Source: Eutreptiella sp. 'Long Island Sound 2002'
Taxonomy: Eukaryota > Euglenozoa > Euglenophyceae > Eutreptiales > Eutreptiaceae
DNA length: 64,000 nucleotides
Direction of reading: 5' to 3'
NCBI GenBank assembly: GCA_964036045.1
Contig: OZ038383.1
Span: forward strand, 7,270,430-7,334,429
The position numbers were made by a program, and so were the translations under genes. Positions 24,484-34,990 of this stretch are shown here, in pieces; position 1 is the first letter of the stretch, and each line of letters begins with the position of its first letter. The notes below the pieces were generated by a model. It did no database searches, was not told where the DNA came from, and saw only the letters and a list, made by a program, of their open reading frames with translations.

Positions 24484-25082
24484 CCCCGTTACCCAGCAAA
24501 CCAGCACCACGGGACGCCACGCCAGGCCCCGCCCAGAAGTCACCAACCGAACCGGACGCCGAAGGACGCCAACGCACACGACAATGGGCACCACTACCCC
24601 CAAAGGCACCGAACCCAGGCCCGCTACCGTCGCAACCGCCTAACGGAGCCAAAACCCAAACACAAATCAAACCCGAGCCACACCCCGAAACCGCTAACCC
24701 TTGACTCCTAACCAGGCCCGCCGAGGGAACAACGTAACCACAGCCCACACCCACAGCCCACACAGCCGCCTAACCAGCCAGCTCCAGAAGCAAAGAGACA
24801 CCTAACCAAACCCACCCTGGCCCAAGCCCGTGTACATCAGGACGCGCGAGCCGCACCCCTGGGGCGCGACCGCCGCCACAGCACCGACGACACACGCCAG
24901 AGGACACAACACTATTGCACCGCCGCACCAGCTGCCCATGCCTGTGCCTGCAGTGTACGCGCGCCCCTGTTTTTCTTTTTTTTCCATCAAAAAAAAAAAC
25001 AAAAAGGAAAAAAAAACGAAAATTAGGGGGGGGGGAAGAGGGACACAACCACCCATGGCACACGCGCACCGCACACAGCGCG
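24484..25082. other. Non-coding tail with T-rich and A-rich tracts
   Basis: No convincing gene lies here. A T-rich run (about 24969-24981) is followed directly by A-rich runs (about 24988-25022) and a run of G. An A-rich tract is a possible 3' tail of the LINE-like element, which would place the insertion's original 3' end near 25020. Confidence 0.45.
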
Positions 25083-25277
25083 CACACCGGTGAACAGATG
25101 CCAAGTGGCCCACGACACCGCACACGCAACACAACAGACCGAGCGAGCACACCGGTGAACAGGAGCCAAGTGGCCCAGGACACCGCAGACGCAACACAGC
25201 AAACCGCGCGGGCACACCGGTGAACAGGAGCCAAGCGGCCCAGGACACTGCACACACGTAGGGCGGCCGAGGGACAG
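25083..25277. repeat. Three tandem copies of a 65-bp repeat
   Basis: CACACCGGTGAACAG begins at 25083, 25148 and 25213, giving an exact 65-bp period. The units share AAGTGGCCCAGGACACCGCA-like sequence. Copies 2 and 3 are closer to each other than to copy 1. Confidence 0.85.
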
Positions 25278-25830
25278 GAAAGAACCAACACCCCATGGGT
25301 CGGACGCACTGGGGCGACCCGACCGACCCACCGGGCCAGTGGCAGGAGCGGTACTCCAAGGCCACTGGTCCGAGCCCGGCCAGGCTGCATCGGGGACCAT
25401 GGCAAACGTCACCCGGAGCCATGGAAGCAACCGGTGACAGGCGAGCCGGTACACAGTCCAGGAGGGGGTCGCCTGCCAGGCAGAGTGGCCCCGCAACTCA
25501 AGCCACAAGGGTGAGGCGGTCGTACCGTAGACTAGCGGGAGCAATACCCCTTGTGGTGAGAGATACTCCACACGGCTAGGCAGCCCCCAGAGCTGCCGCC
25601 CAAAGGAGGGGGCATGTGGCCCTATGCATGGACACATGTGGGGACACCCTGCGACCTGGGACACATGGACCGGGTGGCCGCGACAATGCCTTCCCAAGCA
25701 CATGCGGGAGCGGCTCAAGAGGAAACTGACATAGGGCAGTGGGAGGGACAGGACGTCCCCTTGGTAAGACCTTCTTCCTGCAATGTCAAAGGAGGCATCC
25801 CGAGCTCCCCAAGATACGTACCTACCTACC
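25278..25830. other. Right end of the GC-rich insertion, no gene seen
   Basis: This is GC-rich sequence without a recognisable domain. It ends in ACGTACCTACCTACC, exactly where element A sequence resumes at 25831 with TATGGATGTCC. Short ACCTACC motifs recur at 28007, 28877 and 32267 and, on the other strand, at 46040. Confidence 0.45.
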
Positions 25831-27089
25831 TATGGATGTCCAGCTGGACCTATCCATGCGTACGGCAGGTGTACCTGAGGGCTGGAGCCTGAGAGACTAC
25901 CAGGCTGAGTACCAGTGTGTACTCAGTACCCTCAGTGATGGCCTAGAGGCACGCCTAATAGATGGCGACGGCTGGTATAAAGATAACCAGTACCTATACT
26001 ATGAGGATCGCATAGTTGTGCCTGAGGGACGACTGGACGGCTGTCTGCAGTGGGCACACCACAGCTCCGGGCACACAGGGTGCAACCGGTCTGTTGCGTT
26101 CTTCAGTGAGCGTTTCTACTGCCAACTAACCCAGTCTGAACTACGTGCCCGTGTGCAGTCCATAGTGGACTCCTGTGACTGTCACGCCAGCAAACAGAGC
26201 GACTCACGTGACAGAGGACTGGTCTCCAGTCTCCCCATACCCTACTGTGCTAACTCCCTGTTGTACGCGGATTTCATCCACGGTCTGCCTAAGTTTGGTG
26301 GCTATCATAGTTGTTTGGTGGTCACCTGTGGTCTAACTTGCTTCACACGTGCTTTCCCCTGCAACAAGAAGATCACAGGAGAGCAGACTGTGAAGATCCT
26401 GGTGCAGGAGTGGTTTGAGCCCTATGGGGCACCTAAAGAGATCCACTCCGATGAAGATGTACGCATCCGGAGTGATACCGGTTGGTACAAGCAAGTGCTG
26501 GACGCCCTGAACGTCCAGGTAACCACAGGTGTACCTTACACGCACACGTCTAACCCTCTTTGTGAGAGACAGAATCGTGTGGTGGAGCAGAATCTGAGGA
26601 TTCTGATGAAACAGGAGCGCACCAAAGATTGGGTACGCCTGTTGCCCTGGGCCGTTCTGACCATGAACTCTCAAGAGAGTTCTTCAACCTGCTATACCCC
26701 CCACGAACTGTTCCATTGGGGGGCGTCCTGCGTGGTTTTTCAAAACCCCTTTCCCCGAGGACTATAAGAGCCCAGTTGGGGACTGGCTGGAGCACCGGCA
26801 GGACCTGGCTAACAGGGCCAGAGCTAACCTGAAACGCGTTCGAGAACGCGAACTAACCCGGCGTAACCGCACGAGACGTCCCCCCAGTTTCAAGGTAGGA
26901 GACCTGGTGCTTGTACACCACTCACGATTGCCCACATGGCCCCGCAACTGTTTGCAGGACCCCTACCTTGGGCCCTATCATATTATCAGGATAGATGGAT
27001 CCAGGATCCATGTGAGGTGCAGCCCCCGTCTAGGTGGGGAGCTGCTGTGTGCTCCTAAGCAACTCAGACACTACCACTCTCCTGATGAA
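25831..27089 (+). repeat. 1,259-bp direct repeat, right copy
   Basis: This is the partner of 15015-16273 (offset 10,816). Its first base follows the insertion, and element A continues uninterrupted to the right. The shared frameshift (CCCC before GAGG) shows that both copies derive from one already damaged sequence. Confidence 0.9.
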
Positions 27090-27443
27090 CTATCGTGGGA
27101 TGAGTGGCGCTTGCCTGACTGTGAGGTCGAGCGTATCGACCTAGAGAACGCTGCCACCCCTGAGGAGGCAGACAAACTCGAGGAGATGACTCCCGAGGAA
27201 ATGGCAGTCGATGGCTACTACGTGGTTGCAGGTATTGCACGCCAGGAGTATAAGCAGGGCTGGAAGTTTCTGACCCTGTGGGATGGCTATGGGCTATCAG
27301 AGGCTACCTGGGAGCCTATGTCAGCCTTCATACAGCCAGATGGGAGTAGCAACCCCATCTTTCGTTCCTACCTCGTGGAGAACAACGAGGGGCAGTTGCT
27401 AACCCGTGCTGAGACCCTGTCCCAGCGTGAGAAGAGGAACTAA
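25831..27443 (+). pseudogene. Pol C-terminal part of element A: integrase (second copy) and chromodomain
   Basis: 25831-27089 repeats the integrase region of 15015-16273, including the HHCC finger, the Asp/Asp/Glu residues and the same extra C that causes the stop near 26765. It then continues where the first copy is cut off. The tail frame (about 26770-27443) has the integrase C-terminal fold (FKVGDLVLVHHS) and a divergent chromodomain (about 27209-27330: DGYYVVAGI, WKFLTLWDGYG, ATWEPMSAF). Chromodomains of this family bind modified histones and guide insertion. The frame ends at 27443 after a short basic tail. With the other copy it makes up the original Pol, split by the GC-rich insertion. 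Confidence 0.85.
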
Positions 27444-30195
27444 CCTCCCAGGGTCGGTGAGCACTCTGAGCACTGCACCAACTGTGGCTCTGCCCTGCAG
27501 TCCCATGCCTATGGTTACCCACCTGAGCCAGATGGCCGCTTATCAGGTTTGCAGCCAACCAGCGAGTGTTTGCCTTGTTGACCATGTGTGCCATGCGACC
27601 TGCCCTGATGTTATGACCTTGGGGAGCCAACGATGAACGGTGGCTAGCTATCCTAATGACCTGGGGGGAATGACAAGCAAGGTGTGTTCACCCTCCTTGG
27701 GGACAAGCGTGCCCACAGTTGAGACCCCTAGCTGGTCCAGACCCATCGGGTTCTACCCTTCCTAACTGGTCGCTATACATGTCTGCCTAGGTATGTGTGA
27801 GTGTGCTATGCCTGAGGTCCTAAGAGCAAGTTGCAGAAGTGGTGTCCTAATTATACCCAAGTCTGCACGCTTGCTAAACCTGGAGGGTTGTCTTATTGAT
27901 GCCACGGGGTACGCCCCGGGTCTCCCCTCCCCTATGCACCCAATTTCTGTGCTGGCGCAAAACCTTGGGGGAATACCCAGCGTACTAATCCAGGTATTGT
28001 TTTTCCTACCTACCTGACTACTAAAGGGAGGGGTGGCCAAAAGCTATGAAGGCATGAAAACGCCATTTTGCTAAGTGGCCAAAACGCTGACCTAACCACT
28101 GCCACAGCCCACCAACCTTGCTAAAATTGCAGGAAACGGGTGGGACAGTGACACACGCACTACAGGTCCTACACACCCTACAGTGGCACCATTCTGGTGG
28201 GCGAGCGCTACTGCAACTGGCTCAAGCCCCCACGCAGGACTACCACTCCTACACGCACGCTTTACTGGGTGGTGTTGAAGATAAAGTCGTGGGTCCTAAT
28301 GACCCTCCTGTGAAGAAGACAAGCGAGCACAGCGCTGCTAAGCATCTGTGGCCTAACAGGGACGTCACAACACGTTTCTCTGCTAGGGCTTGGAGGGGAA
28401 GGGCGCACAGGTGGCGTGCACAGCGCGGATGTCGATGGATTCGAACTGCCCTCGCCACTCCTGGCTGAGGCGCAGTCAATTGATTGTGTGATTAGCGCCG
28501 TATATTTTAGCACAGCTCAAGGGACTGCACCAGTTCACCCTGACCCTCCCACCTGTACAACAGAGGCCAATGGACTGGGTTCAAGACGGAGGAACCAAGA
28601 CAGACTCCACGTATTATACGCTTCTTAGTGTGCCCTATAATACACTGTTCCTCAACCCAGTTGCAAGCAAGCAAGCGTAAGGACTTCGCCCGTTCCCTTA
28701 TGGAACGTAGGGCGAAGCCCTGGGTAACCTGGCAAGGGTTCATACCGCGTGCACAGCGCGTGGCCTACTGTCAAATCCCTTTAATGCATCGTGTGCACGC
28801 ATGCAGGGAAGGGAGGCGACACCAAAAGCATCGTAACCACACTGACTCAACCAGAAGGTGAGCTCCTCCTGGGCTTACCTACCTGACTCACCATGCGTCG
28901 TGTGAATGCCGAGGTGAAGCGAACGCAAAACAAACCTAAGCGTTTAAACAACCCTATTGCGAGTTATAAACAACCCTAAGCGTTCAATTGCAACGTGTGG
29001 CTTGCACGATTCTTCCTGTTTTGCCTGTTTTGTCATCTGCGAAAAGGAGAACAGGGAATGGCGAATGAGAAACGACGGCACAACGCAAAACAAGCCTAAG
29101 CGTCTTAGACAACCCTACTTTAACACACAAACGACGCAAACACGAGCACACACTTCTCCCTTGGACCTGTGAAGAGAAGGGAAGGTGGGTGCATGCACAA
29201 GGAAGCGTGGCAACCTGTGTATGTCGGAGTCCGGCACATGCATCGGGAGCACTTCGTCTTCTCTAACCCTACGTGCGCACTACGTGCACCATTCGTCGAG
29301 CATACCTTGCAACCTTGTTTTTACCTGTGCAGGGGGAATGCAGGAGTCGCCCAACCCCCCGGAGACACGACGGAGACAACCCTAACGTTTTGACGAAACA
29401 ACCACGACAAACACAATGCATACGTGTGTCATGGCACTGGCATACCTGAGAGGCGAATGTTTCGCCTGCTCTTCCTTTTGTTTGTGTTTTTGAGGTTTGT
29501 CCCTATGTTGTATAAACATTTGGATGCAACCATGCAGAAATGTTTGGTTTCTCTCTGTCAAGGCACATCACAAACCTCTCTACTCAAGTGCCTTTTAGTG
29601 CCGTTAACCCCTTTTCTGGGCGCGGCTCTGTTGCGTTTGTCTGCGACTTTGAGTTTGGGCCTATAAATGACGATTTCTAACGTCTTGTCGTCACTTCTTG
29701 GCGATTTGACTTGTTAGGTCGCTCAACCTTTCGCTAAACCACAGGATTCACTCCCTGTTGGTTCTCATTTCTATTGTTTTCAGCTCCTGGAGTTTTGTGG
29801 GCTCCATCAGGAGTATTGCTCCGCCCTGGCCATTGGTCAGGACGATTACTGAAATACGTTGTTTATACAGCGATGACGGTCCGCATTAGAGCGTTCGATC
29901 ATACCCTAGTGGGTAGCAATGCCCACTCTACGCAGGAGGTCATGGGTTCAAACCCCACTGCCCCCAAACGTTTTTTTCCAAACATTTATCTCACGCCAGC
30001 TACTTTTGAGGAATGCCCCTTCGAAGGGACATCATTCACGGTACATCACGCTGTTTCTAAAGGGTACCAGCAGTGTGAACAGCTTCTATGAACTGATGAG
30101 GAGGTTTTGTGAAGGTTTACACCATTTTCTGAGGTAATGTCAGGGTAATTTGAGCCTTTTTCCTTGGTCCTACTAGCTTAGCTAACTAGTACTCC
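27444..30195. other. Element A 3' non-coding region
   Basis: About 2.75 kb lie between the chromodomain stop and the polypurine tract. I see no env-like or other coding region: frames are short and lack motifs. Repeated short motifs occur, for example CCTAAGCGT near 28936, 28974 and 29096, and ACAACCCTA several times between 28950 and 29370. A tRNA-like box pair lies at 29900-29977. Long untranslated 3' regions are common in plant and algal Ty3/gypsy elements. Confidence 0.55.
29900..29977 (+). other. tRNA-like Pol III box pair (possible SINE head)
   Basis: An A-box-like CCCTAGTGGGTAGCAATGCC (about 29904) is followed by a B-box-like GGGTTCAAACC (29944-29954) and a T7 run (29970). The flanks do not pair as a tRNA acceptor stem, so this is not a functional tRNA gene. 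A similar pair (CCCTAGTGGTATAC and CTGGGTTCACTT) lies on the minus strand near 62190-62255. Confidence 0.35.
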
Positions 30196-30204
30196 AGGGG
30201 GGAG
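30196..30204 (+). other. Polypurine tract of element A
   Basis: AGGGGGGAG lies directly before the 3' LTR and would prime plus-strand DNA synthesis. It fixes the LTR start at 30205. Confidence 0.8.
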
Positions 30205-30943
30205 TAAGAAAAAGTCACTACCATGTCTTTCTTGGGGTACTTGATCCAGGCTACAGCCCCCCTTTTTGCCTAAGGAAGTGTTGAGACTAACACTTAAACA
30301 TTTTTGTTTCTCTTATGAAGCTTTAAGTACACTTTCTCGGCAACTAGGGTTAAAACCCTAGCTCCCCCAGGAAGTTCACCCCTACCACTCAAAGGAGCAG
30401 AGGTATCATCCCTCATGGAGGTTATACCAAAGTAAAGTAGGCACTTCATGCCTTGGGCCTTGTAGGTGAAGCCTAGTGGTCTCCCACCTCAGGACCCCTA
30501 TACTCAAATGTTACTACTACTTATTGTGGTTCCAGATTGTAACTGTTTCTGAATTCAGTTGCTTGGCCAAGTCATTTCCTGTGTCTGGCCTAACTCCTAT
30601 GCCCCAGATTTCTAACCAGCTCCATTTCATGCAAAAGAGTGCACATGAAGTGCTTGGTGCTATCTTGGAGGCCTGAGTCATGCCTGTTTTCACATAAAAT
30701 CATTTGTTTTGTATATAAAACCATTTGAGTTGCATATTTGATTCCTCATTTGTCTATATGCAGCCCCTCTTTGCTTACAATGCTTTGATTTGGAAGAATA
30801 CCATCACGATTCTGACTTTGATCCTGTTTGTGGTGTTCCTTGTTCGTGGACTTTACCTTTTTGTAGTTTTGGGGAAACATCTTTTGAAACGCAATCAAGG
30901 TTTTCAATATCAACAACAAGCAAGGGACATCAGAAACTCTTTC
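30205..30943 (+). repeat. Element A 3' LTR
   Basis: This is 739 bp, collinear with 8079-8817, with roughly 28 substitutions by eye. It includes the conserved TATATAAAA at 30712-30720. The similarity ends at 30943, opposite the last base before the primer-binding site of the 5' copy. Confidence 0.9.
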
Positions 30944-32601
30944 TCTCTATTCAAATAACTGATGCCCTGCGGCGTACAAGGGGGCATGGAAGCCACCAAG
31001 GCAGCCCCAAATCCCAGGTAGCCACAAGCGATGCCCCACGGGGCCCAAGGACGCCCACATGCCAACAAGGCAGGGCACAAGCCCAAGAGCACCAAGCCCG
31101 ATGAAGCCAAAACCCGAGAGGGAAACTAGAAGTTACATAAGCATTAATGGCAGAGAACGTTCTGGAGCAGAAGACGGATGTGAATCGTTTTCTTCCACTG
31201 CCATTTTTGCAGAGTCTTTGGTTGCAGGGTGTGTCGCGGTTGGTAGCTTTGATAAGATTTTCCTTCTTTTTTTCAAGCCTCCATGAGAGCACGAGATTTT
31301 TTTTGGTGAAGAAAAAATCCATATGAGCTTTTTTGAGTCAAAACAAAGGGCACACCCGTACCTTTCACCTCGGGAAGAAAGTGCAATGGGTTTTTGCTTC
31401 ATGCCCTGGTTATGTAAATTTTTGTTTTGTGTGGGAGCATCTAGTATCTCATCGTGTGGGAATTTTGCAAAACAAAAATTGTGCTGAATTTCTTTATCAT
31501 CTTCGGCATGCATGTAGAAGAGTGGCCTGTCTCCTTGTCTGCAAACATGCAAATTGATGCAAATTGAACACTTTCGTGTTCATTTGAGTTGAACAGATTT
31601 CGAGTGAACGTCCCGCACTTTTGTCCCGGTAGACCTCATAATAGTTGAAGTACGTAACTCAAGGCGATTACGAGTCGATGAGTGGAACTTGCAATACGTC
31701 TTGACATTCAACGAAGCTGAAAATTACGACGTGCAATAATCAGAATGGGACTATTAAAAGTCCTATGATACAAGTCATCCGATTACCGGTCAATCTTTGG
31801 GCGAACTGGGTGTGCAAATGTTTGCAAGATCATCATTACAACGTCAGATGTTTCCGCGTCTCGCAACGTCAGTCACAATCTCATGGGGAACGACGACAAA
31901 GAACGGCTCCCGTTTTTCAGTTTTCTTGAAACAACACAGAGCCGCACGAGGCTTCTAGGTTTGGCAAACCGCTAGGGCCGACGGGCTCCAACGGTCGCCC
32001 CTACTCCTCGGACACAACCTGTTCTTCTTGTACTCAGACGCAATCTTTGCCCTAATGGTCGGTTTGTTTGAGAGATCTACTTACGTTATATGGACAAGCA
32101 ATGCTATTTGTACAACATTGGTTGGACCCTTTGACACATCTACTTCGTGTGGATCCCTGAAATACATCATTCCAGTGATATGCATATGCACACTGCAGCT
32201 TGTTGTTGCCCAGAGTGGTTTTGAATAGTCAATGTGTTTGCAAGTAAGAACACAACGGGCACACACCTACCTGCTTGGCACAACAAACCATAGACCTGCC
32301 TGAAAGCTGCAGAGGTGCCCATGGTTTGGTCCAATGACTACTTACGGACGACACGGCGACAAATCGAACAGGGTGAATCGGTCACACTTGCTTTTGGTGC
32401 TCCCGCCCAAATCTTTTGCTGGGGATGGACTATTTCTATGGTTAGTGAGCAAAATTGTACCAGAAGTCCGCTTATAGTGTTACATTATGAGAAAGAAAAG
32501 AGAGAACCGGGCACATACCTATGCGGAGGTAGCTTTCTTTCTTTGACAGGATGCAATAAAAAGCAAGGAAAAAATCACAGGGACACTTTGCAGCATCGCG
32601 C
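30944..32601. other. Flank between elements A and B
   Basis: I see no recognisable gene. Several splice-site-like patterns occur. A pyrimidine tract ending GACAG (32534-32549) and a TCACAG (to 32580) on the plus strand lie just before the element B insertion point. On the minus strand, donor-like AGGTA-x-GTGTGCCCG patterns read at about 31350, 32258 and 32508. These hint that a gene once lay here, but no continuous coding frame supports one. Confidence 0.4.
32598..32601. repeat. Target-site duplication of element B (left, GCGC)
   Basis: GCGC lies directly before the 5' LTR and GCGC at 45866-45869 lies directly after the 3' LTR. Four bases is a usual length for Ty3/gypsy integrases of the 4-6 bp class. 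The low complexity of GCGC makes it weaker evidence than the 5-bp repeat of element C. Confidence 0.65.
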
Positions 32602-34990
32602 TGAAGCCGGTTCGGACCCCCGTGGCCATCTTGGGGTCACTTGGGGTGTGTATCTATGTGCCGGCAAGCCGCCATTGGCTGATATCATACTCTCCCATCC
32701 ACCTGAACTAACCCGATGTGATAGTGTGATAGGTTTGGCCATTCCGGCTATGAGCGGCCATATTCAGAACCGAGGCACCGCCAGCGGAGATTTATATAGC
32801 AGAATATCAGGAATCAACAGGGTTTTATTATCATAATGTTTCCGTAATTTTTCAGCCTTTCGTTCTGATAGTCAATGTATCGGCGACTGTCAGTTGGCTC
32901 GCGATTTTGCGTTAACCGATTGGTTAACTGTTATTTCCAGATATTTTGGCGGAAACGTTTCTGAAGGGTCAGATTTCATCTGTAAAGGGTTCGTTGCTTC
33001 CGCAATTTTCTAAATAAGCACTCGAAAATTTAATCGGAATTTTTCGTGATGTCGAAATAGGATTTTCGACTTCGACATCGCCGCACTTGATTTGGACTTC
33101 TTCGAGTGGTCATACTCCTTCCCCTATGCCCGAATCAGGTTTCCCTTATACTTGCCACCCATTTGACTTGGAGATATAAGGGAAACAAAATCGAATCGTG
33201 GGATCACTTTGAAGAGCCATATCTACGCGCGAGTGTGAGGAATGAGAATAAGGAAGGTTGGGTTGGAACTGCCTTGGTCTCAACTTAATTTAGGAAGCAT
33301 CAAACGCCTTTGGTTCGCACACATGCCCGGTGTAGCAAGGGAAAAGGGTCAAGAAGGTATAAAGTGATATATAACTCTTGGACCGTGCAACCGAATATTT
33401 TAATGCGACTTTCGAGTGTGCCGCATGGGTGTTGGGGTTGCATAGCAACTTTCTTTGGGTTCCTACGTATTTTTAACGTGAAGTTATGTCAATGGAGGGA
33501 CATGGCATATCATGGTGGGAGCCACATTTTGAGGGTATTTGTTATATGCATGGTATATGTTTGATATGCTCACGTCCATGTCATATATCTTTGTGTGGCC
33601 GAAGAGATGGGGAGCCATACGTGACAAGGGCTTTGCCCATGTCCCAATTGTGGAATTCAAAGCGCTAGACCAAGTCTACCGCGTATGTATTGCTCATGGT
33701 ATGTTTGACAAAGAGATCCATGGGTGCACTCCCATTTTCATGGGGCATGTAGATATTAGTGGCGAAGGTATCTCCATGCGCCCGATTGGGGATCCAAGTG
33801 GGGGAATTGTTCGCAAATGGTTCCAATCATTTGTGTATTGAACCATGAGCGGATATCATGGGTGAGCATAGAGATATACTATCATGACAACTTTGTATTT
33901 GGTCATATTTTCATGTTTTTGACCTCAATTTTTGCTCATTTTTGCGTTTTGTGTACTCACCTGGTCAGCTAACAGCAAGAAGCCTATGGAGAGTCGAACC
34001 ATGGTATGTTGTTCATATGTTGGCATATGCTTCGGAGTTGAACACCACCATATGCCGGATCGCGTACTCTATTTGGCTTGGCGCACGAAGGATTATAAGA
34101 ATTGGTCTCAAGATCATGGGCTGACTTGGGCAGTGCGTGGCGCCCATATCCGAAAGGGTTTCGAGGGTAAAATGGGATGTACATGGGCATTGGCCTTTGG
34201 TCTCCATCCTCCATGAATAGTAGACTTCGATTCCATGCATGCTTGGAGCCTTCGGATAAGTAGTAACTTCGATTTTGAGCATATTTTTGATATATGGCCA
34301 ATATGGTGTGAATTGGCAGTTTTTTGGCATGTTATGAGTTCAAACTCAGAAGTCATTTCTCTAAGCCCATTCGACTCCAAGTCCAACCAAGGTTATGTCA
34401 GGGTAGGGCGTGGTCCTGAGTGCCACTCTAGGCCATGACACGCCACCTTCCCTATTGGGCTAGGATTTAGAGGCTTGGGAGTGAACACATTTTTGGGGTT
34501 TATGTAGTGACTTTTGATATATGGCATTTAACCATCTTATTGGACTGGGTTCAGGGCATCATGTTGATGAGTCAAGGGAAGGTCTTGAGTCCAGGGAATG
34601 AGGGGTCTATGGCTGTGATTGTGTAAGTTTCCATCTGTCCCCAACTTTGCTTTATTTGTGTTCATATGCCAATTTCAGGGCTTTCTGAGTGTCTATTTTT
34701 TTTCGGGCTTTCTTCCTTGGTGCAATTCTTGTACATGCCCGCCACCGTGGGAATACCGGTGTGCTGAACGAAAGCCCGCAGCCTGATTTGGATTGTGAAT
34801 TGGGTTATTGTTGGATTTGTGGGATCTGGTTGCCATTCAGGGTTGAAGGAGGATTGTATTTTCTATTTTCTATATTTTTTGTTTTGGACCCTGGATTTTG
34901 ATAAATGCAAGCATTGATCCGGAGCAAGTCAGCGGGGATTACTGGCGGAAGGGGCACAGCGGGGGCCGGTCCTGGTAGGGACCTTCTTTA
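32602..34990 (+). repeat. Element B 5' LTR (2,389 bp)
   Basis: The LTR begins TGAAGCCGGTTCGG and ends GGGACCTTCTTTA before the primer-binding site. It is matched by 43477-45865. It is unusually long for the group. Short open frames inside it are shared by both copies but carry no motifs. The gag start codon at 34905 lies in its last 86 bp. Confidence 0.95.
32793..32799 (+). promoter_or_regulatory. TATA-like box in element B 5' LTR
   Basis: TATATAG lies about 190 bp into the LTR and recurs at 43668-43674 in the 3' copy. If used, transcription would start early in the LTR and leave about 2.1 kb of LTR-derived leader before gag. A splice in this leader is possible but not demonstrated. Confidence 0.4.

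Larger units (their letters stand above)
16274..25830 (+). mobile_element. GC-rich non-LTR-like insertion inside element A
   Basis: These 9,557 bp are strikingly rich in C on the plus strand (long CCAC/CACC runs; His, Pro and Thr codons), unlike the surrounding element. The left end enters abruptly in the middle of a coding region resembling the part of LINE ORF2 just downstream of reverse transcriptase. That is how a 5'-truncated LINE begins. It is followed by an RNase H, a Cys/His knuckle, a zinc-finger protein, a Pro-rich protein with relatives on the minus strand at 49769-50937, an A-rich tract (24985-25020) and a 65-bp tandem repeat. The order is unusual for one LINE, so it may be composite. 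Confidence 0.65.
8079..30943 (+). mobile_element. Element A: decayed Ty3/gypsy chromovirus-type LTR retrotransposon
   Basis: Two LTRs of equal length (739 bp) bound a primer-binding site, Gag, protease, a methyltransferase-like segment, reverse transcriptase, RNase H, integrase, a chromodomain-like end and a polypurine tract. That order is typical of Ty3/gypsy chromoviruses. The body is interrupted by a 640-bp insertion (12694-13333) and by a 9,557-bp GC-rich insertion (16274-25830) flanked by a 1,259-bp duplication of element A. The original element would have been about 11.4 kb. The LTRs differ at roughly 28 sites by eye (about 4%), so it is the oldest of the three LTR elements. Several frameshifts make it non-functional. 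No target-site duplication is visible (CGAAG before, TCTCT after). Confidence 0.9.

Noticed and set aside
25083-25277. CRISPR array
   Set aside because: Units are head-to-tail 65-bp repeats without distinct spacers, in eukaryotic DNA.
28395-28480. tRNA gene on the minus strand (B-box-like AGTTCGAATCC)
   Set aside because: The T-arm does not pair and the only A-box-like string is on the opposite strand.
8079-30943. Target-site duplication for element A
   Set aside because: CGAAG before and TCTCT after do not match. Flank loss or exchange is likely, so none is claimed.
33539-34216. Short frames conserved in both element B LTRs (100 and 94 codons)
   Set aside because: Conservation follows from the LTRs being identical copies. 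No motif or start context supports coding.
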